Notes under the pieces: generated by a model
Told to the model about the DNA's origin: nothing
The model's input: only the letters and a program-made list of their open reading frames with translations
Database searches by the model: none
Position numbers and translations under genes: made by a program
Shown: positions 6,606 through 9,059 of the stretch, piece after piece
Layout of the letters: each line of letters starts with the position of its first letter
How positions within the stretch are numbered: the stretch's first letter is position 1
Assembly: GCA_030042755.1 (NCBI GenBank)
Contig: JASHZC010000071.1
Span: forward strand, 1-9,059
Length of the DNA stretch: 9,059 nucleotides
Direction of reading: 5' to 3'
From: Vulcanimicrobiota bacterium
GTDB lineage: Bacteria; Eremiobacterota; Eremiobacteria; Baltobacterales; Baltobacteraceae

Positions 6606-6613
6606 CGGCCTCC
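6596..6613 (+). promoter_or_regulatory. Hairpin spanning the frr stop codon and a GGAGG motif
   Basis: GGAGGTC (6596-6602) and GGCCTCC (6607-6613) form a 7-bp stem with one U-G pair and a 4-base loop UAAC that contains the frr stop UAA. The left arm holds GGAGG, the only strong Shine-Dalgarno-like sequence before the GTG at 6617, although 16 bases away. No T-run follows, so it is not a terminator. A role in coupling frr to the next gene is inference. Confidence 0.5.
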
Positions 6614-6616
6614 GCT

Positions 6617-6838
6617 GTGTCCGATTCGAACGCCGATCTCACCCTGATGTCTGAAGTGGAAGCACGCGCGGCCTTAGCTGGACGCCGCTTGCACCTGGCC
6701 GTGCTCGCGCCCGTCGGCTCTTGGCTTGGCGTGGGACGCCTGCGCGTTCTGCGCGCGACCGAACGGGACGACGAGATCGATCTCGTCTGCGGATACGAAT
6801 CCTACCAGCCGCTGGAACGTCTCGAGGCCAGATCGTGA
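6617..6838 (+). CDS. Small conserved-context hypothetical protein, 73 residues
   Basis: I do not recognise this protein. It fills the space between frr and uppS, starting at GTG 6617 (12 bases after the frr stop) or possibly ATG 6647 (residue 11). Its stop overlaps the uppS start as GTGA, which supports translation, since uppS would otherwise lack a coupled upstream gene. The sequence has a short charged N-terminus, then alternating hydrophobic stretches that look like beta strands: LHLAVLAPVG (25-34), GVGRLRVLRA (38-47) and EIDLVCGYES (53-62). There are two acidic clusters, no signal peptide, no clear transmembrane helix and a single Cys. A small soluble beta-rich protein is the most that can be said. 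Codon use is GC-rich like its neighbours, so there is no sign of recent acquisition. The ordinary frr-uppS junction in most bacteria does not carry this gene. Confidence 0.7.
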   Translation: MSDSNADLTLMSEVEARAALAGRRLHLAVLAPVGSWLGVGRLRVLRATERDDEIDLVCGYESYQPLERLEARS

Positions 6839-7548
6839 TTGCAACTGCCGGCGAGATCGTCCCGCGGCACGTCGCCATCATCATGGACGGCAATCGCCGC
6901 TGGGCGCGCGCGAACGGCCTCCCGGCGATCGAGGGGCATCGCCGCGGAATCATCGCGCTGCGAAACGTGACACGCGTCGCGACCGACTTAGGCATCGAGA
7001 TCGTCACCGTGTACGGCTTCTCGACCGAGAACTGGCGGCGGGACGCCAAAGAGATCGCATTCCTCTTCGACCTTTGCGTCTATTTCGCCAAGACCGAGCT
7101 GGCCGAATTGCAACGCAATAACGTGCGCGTGCGCGTCATCGGTGACTGGCAAGCGCTGCCGGAACGCTCGCGCGGTGCGCTGGAGCAGTTGCAGACGGCG
7201 ACCGCTGCGAACACGGGCTTGGTGTTGAACCTTGCGGTGAACTATAGCTCGCGTAGCGAACTCGAGCGCGCCGTTCGCGCGATCGCTTGCGACGTGGCGC
7301 GTGGCGTCCTTGCTCCGGAGCGGATCGACGACGATTTGATTTCGTCCTACCTATACACCGCGGGCGTTCCCGATCCCGATTTGCTGATCCGTCCGGGCGG
7401 AGAGCAGCGGCTGTCGAACTTCTTGCTCTATCAGGCGGCCTATACCGAACTGGTCATGAGCGAGGTCTATTGGCCGGATTTCTCAGGCGACCACCTCGCG
7501 CAGGCCGTGCGTGAGTTCTCGCGCCGGCAGCGGCGCTTCGGAGAATAG
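6835..7548 (+). CDS. uppS: Undecaprenyl diphosphate synthase (cis-prenyltransferase)
   Basis: UppS adds isopentenyl diphosphate units in cis to farnesyl diphosphate to make the C55 lipid carrier precursor for peptidoglycan and surface polysaccharides. The catalytic aspartate is D18 in IIMDGNRRWA (15-24). Other family motifs are GHRRG (34-38), YGFSTENW (60-67), NLAVNYSSR (132-140) and the diphosphate-binding DPDLLIRPGGEQRLSNFL (180-197), with R186, R192 and S194 matching E. coli R194, R200 and S202; WPDF is at 213-216. Length is 237 residues (253 in E. coli). The frame is open further upstream, but GTG 6835 is chosen because it overlaps the previous stop as GTGA, has CGAGG 7 bases upstream and puts MDGN at the usual distance from the N-terminus. 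Product chain length cannot be read from sequence; C55 is inferred from gene order. Confidence 0.96.
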   Translation: MIATAGEIVPRHVAIIMDGNRRWARANGLPAIEGHRRGIIALRNVTRVATDLGIEIVTVYGFSTENWRRDAKEIAFLFDLCVYFAKTELAELQRNNVRVRVIGDWQALPERSRGALEQLQTATAANTGLVLNLAVNYSSRSELERAVRAIACDVARGVLAPERIDDDLISSYLYTAGVPDPDLLIRPGGEQRLSNFLLYQAAYTELVMSEVYWPDFSGDHLAQAVREFSRRQRRFGE

Positions 7549-7554
7549 CGAGTC

Positions 7555-8358
7555 GTGCGGCGCATCGTCGTAGGCCTCATCGTGGCGGCCGTCGGCCTCT
7601 TGTGCGTTGCGCGGGTGTGGACCTTCGACGCGCTCGTCCTTGCGATCGGGTTGTTCTCGCTCTACGAGCTCAATGCGCTTTGCGAAATCAAGGGCCAGCC
7701 GCTCGAGTATCCCGTCGCGATGTTTGGTGTTGGCGCGTACATCGTACTTTCGATGTTCGATCTTTTACGCAAGTGGGAAGGCGTACTGCTGGCCGGCATC
7801 ACGTTTGCGAGCTTTTCGATCGGCATGTACGGCGAACAAAAGGGCTACTTCGCGCGCACGGCTTACACGCTTTTGGCCGTACTCTACATCGGTAAGCTCC
7901 TGACGTACTTCGTGTTTTTGCGCGCGATACCCGAGTTCGGTATTTGGTGGACGTACATGGCGATCGTCTTGATTGCGTTAACCGATATCTTCGGCATGGT
8001 CGTCGGTTCGCTGATCGGACGCCATCAATTGACGAGGATCTCGCCGAAGAAGACCGTCGAAGGATCGCTTGGAGCGCTGATCATCGTTTCCGCGGCGGGA
8101 GCGGTAGGTGCGATGTTCATCCCGCAATTGAATCTGCTCTGGTGGCAAGGTTTTGCGCTGGGTGGCGTCACGTGCATCGCCGCACAGGCCGGCGACCTTG
8201 CGGAATCCGCGCTCAAGCGCGACGCCGGCGTCAAAGATACGGGCCAAATCATCCAAGGACACGGCGGCGTGCTCGATCGATTCGATTCGTACTTATTCGG
8301 AGGCATGGCGTTTTTCGGAATGCTGCATCTTCTCGGCGTGCTTGCGGTGCCGTTGTGA
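7555..8358 (+). CDS. cdsA: Phosphatidate cytidylyltransferase (CDP-diglyceride synthase)
   Basis: CdsA is an integral inner-membrane enzyme that makes CDP-diacylglycerol from CTP and phosphatidate, the branch point for membrane phospholipids. The protein is 267 residues and very hydrophobic, with about seven or eight candidate membrane helices (for example around 4-20, 24-42, 53-71, 78-92, 103-123, 130-155, 173-190 and 246-265). The full CdsA signature lies at 218-244: SALKRD, then VKDTG, then GHGGVLDRFD. The preceding conserved block TDIFGMVVGSLIGRHQL (143-159) and SPKKTVEGSLG (163-173) is also present. The GTG start is 6 bases after the uppS stop, with GGAG at 7540-7543 about 11 bases upstream. 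Its stop overlaps the dxr start as GTGA. The uppS-cdsA-dxr order is common in bacteria. Confidence 0.96.
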   Translation: MRRIVVGLIVAAVGLLCVARVWTFDALVLAIGLFSLYELNALCEIKGQPLEYPVAMFGVGAYIVLSMFDLLRKWEGVLLAGITFASFSIGMYGEQKGYFARTAYTLLAVLYIGKLLTYFVFLRAIPEFGIWWTYMAIVLIALTDIFGMVVGSLIGRHQLTRISPKKTVEGSLGALIIVSAAGAVGAMFIPQLNLLWWQGFALGGVTCIAAQAGDLAESALKRDAGVKDTGQIIQGHGGVLDRFDSYLFGGMAFFGMLHLLGVLAVPL

Positions 8359-9059
8359 GTCGTAAACGCGTCGCGATTCTTGGTTCGACGGGGTCGATCG
8401 GCACGCAAGCGCTCGACGTGATTGCCGCGCATCCCGACCGTTTCGTGGTCGTCGGGCTCGCCGCAGGAAAGAATCGCGAACGGCTGCGCGAGCAACGCGA
8501 ACGCTTTGCGCCGGAGATCGCCACGACGGCTGACGATGGACCGGACGGGTTACGTCGCATTGCGCTCGATACGCGTCCCGACATCGTCTTGGCCGCAACG
8601 GACGGCGCCGTTGCGTTCGATGCCGTATTGGAAGCGATCCAGCGCGGCACCGATATCGCCGTGGCCAATAAGGAGCTGATCGTCGCTGCGGGTGAGGTGA
8701 TGCTCGAGGCGGCTTCGCGTAGCGGAAGCCGGCTGCTCCCGGTAGACAGCGAGCACAGCGCGGTCTTCCAGTGTCTCGTCGGAGAAGACCCGGCGCGTGT
8801 CGCCGCGGTCGGCATTACGGCTTCCGGCGGTCCGTTCCGCAACGCCACGGCTGCGGAAATGGCCGAGGCGACGCTCGAGCGAGCGCTGGCGCACCCCACC
8901 TGGCGAATGGGAACCAAGAACACCATCGACTCCGCAACGATGATGAACAAAGGACTTGAGGCGATCGAGGCCAGCCGATTGTTCCGTCAGCCGGGCGAAC
9001 GAGTCCTGATTGCCGTCCATCCGCAATCGATCGTGCATGGCTTCGTGGTCTTTACCGAC
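8355..9059 (+). CDS. dxr: 1-deoxy-D-xylulose 5-phosphate reductoisomerase (3' end outside window)
   Basis: Dxr converts DXP to 2-C-methyl-D-erythritol 4-phosphate with NADPH, the committed step of the MEP isoprenoid pathway that feeds UppS. The first 235 residues are present (about 400 in the full family), ending at the window edge. The NADPH-binding GSTGSIG is at 10-16, ANKE at 104-107, and the metal-binding PVDSEHSA (129-136) contains D131 and E133. TASGGPF (155-161) includes S157, HPTWRMG (180-186) the flexible-loop Trp and H180, and DSATMMNKGLE (192-202) gives N198, K199 and metal ligand E202, matching E. coli D150, E152, S186, H209, N227, K228 and E231. VHPQSIVHGFV follows at 221-231. 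The GTG start overlaps the cdsA stop as GTGA and leaves the normal short N-terminus before the Rossmann motif; no clear Shine-Dalgarno is seen, consistent with coupling. Confidence 0.97.
   Translation, partial: MSRKRVAILGSTGSIGTQALDVIAAHPDRFVVVGLAAGKNRERLREQRERFAPEIATTADDGPDGLRRIALDTRPDIVLAATDGAVAFDAVLEAIQRGTDIAVANKELIVAAGEVMLEAASRSGSRLLPVDSEHSAVFQCLVGEDPARVAAVGITASGGPFRNATAAEMAEATLERALAHPTWRMGTKNTIDSATMMNKGLEAIEASRLFRQPGERVLIAVHPQSIVHGFVVFTD

Noticed and set aside
6721..6834. Upstream extension of uppS by 38 codons to GTG-like starts near 6721
   Set aside because: The extension overlaps the 73-residue gene, is Arg-rich, and would place the MDGN motif too far from the N-terminus. GTG 6835 has the overlap and Shine-Dalgarno.
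8249..8950. Minus-strand open frame of 233 codons opposite cdsA and dxr
   Set aside because: Antisense to the CdsA signature and the Dxr active-site motifs; Ser/Ala/Arg-rich composition points to a GC-driven shadow.
1..9059. tRNA, rRNA, CRISPR, insertion sequence or phage features
   Set aside because: No regular repeat-spacer pattern, terminal inverted repeats, transposase motifs or cloverleaf-like segments were seen. Genes occupy nearly all of the window.

Overview
This is a bacterial chromosomal window with high G+C and almost no non-coding DNA. Two gene blocks point away from each other from one 228-bp intergenic region (3645-3872). The right block has the widely conserved bacterial order rpsB-tsf-pyrH-frr-uppS-cdsA-dxr, so this is a core-genome location. 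The lineage cannot be fixed by eye. A Thermus-size EF-Ts, heavy use of GTG/TTG starts and many 4-bp stop/start overlaps fit a high-GC, deep-branching phylum. Eremiobacterota (WPS-2) or a similar group is only a low-confidence guess.

Left block, minus strand (3644 down to 1): a CmoB-like SAM methyltransferase, dTDP-glucose 4,6-dehydratase (rfbB/rmlB), a short-form glucose-1-phosphate thymidylyltransferase (rfbA/rmlA), and a large protein running off the window. That last protein has a GT-A-like glycosyltransferase N-terminus fused to a second SAM methyltransferase domain. All three junctions are 4-bp GTGA or ATGA overlaps, so the block reads as one translationally coupled operon. RmlA and RmlB would make dTDP-4-keto-6-deoxyglucose. 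The methyltransferases and glycosyltransferase suggest a methylated deoxysugar put onto a surface polysaccharide or glycan. No rmlC or rmlD lies in the window.

Right block, plus strand (3873 to 9059): ribosomal protein S2, elongation factor Ts, UMP kinase, ribosome recycling factor, an unrecognised 73-residue protein, undecaprenyl diphosphate synthase, CDP-diglyceride synthase, and the first 235 residues of DXP reductoisomerase. A clear extended -10 promoter precedes rpsB, followed by a leader of about 135 nt with several small inverted repeats, one of which pairs the rpsB Shine-Dalgarno sequence. The genes link translation, pyrimidine supply, isoprenoid precursors (Dxr), the C55 lipid carrier (UppS) and phospholipid synthesis (CdsA). 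The C55 carrier is what a dTDP-sugar polysaccharide pathway like the left block would normally be built on.

The points most worth following up are the glycosyltransferase-methyltransferase fusion, the coupled 73-residue gene between frr and uppS with a hairpin over the frr stop codon, the structured rpsB leader, and the near absence of ATG starts (9 of 12 genes start at GTG or TTG). I found no mobile element, CRISPR array, tRNA, rRNA or convincing intrinsic terminator.
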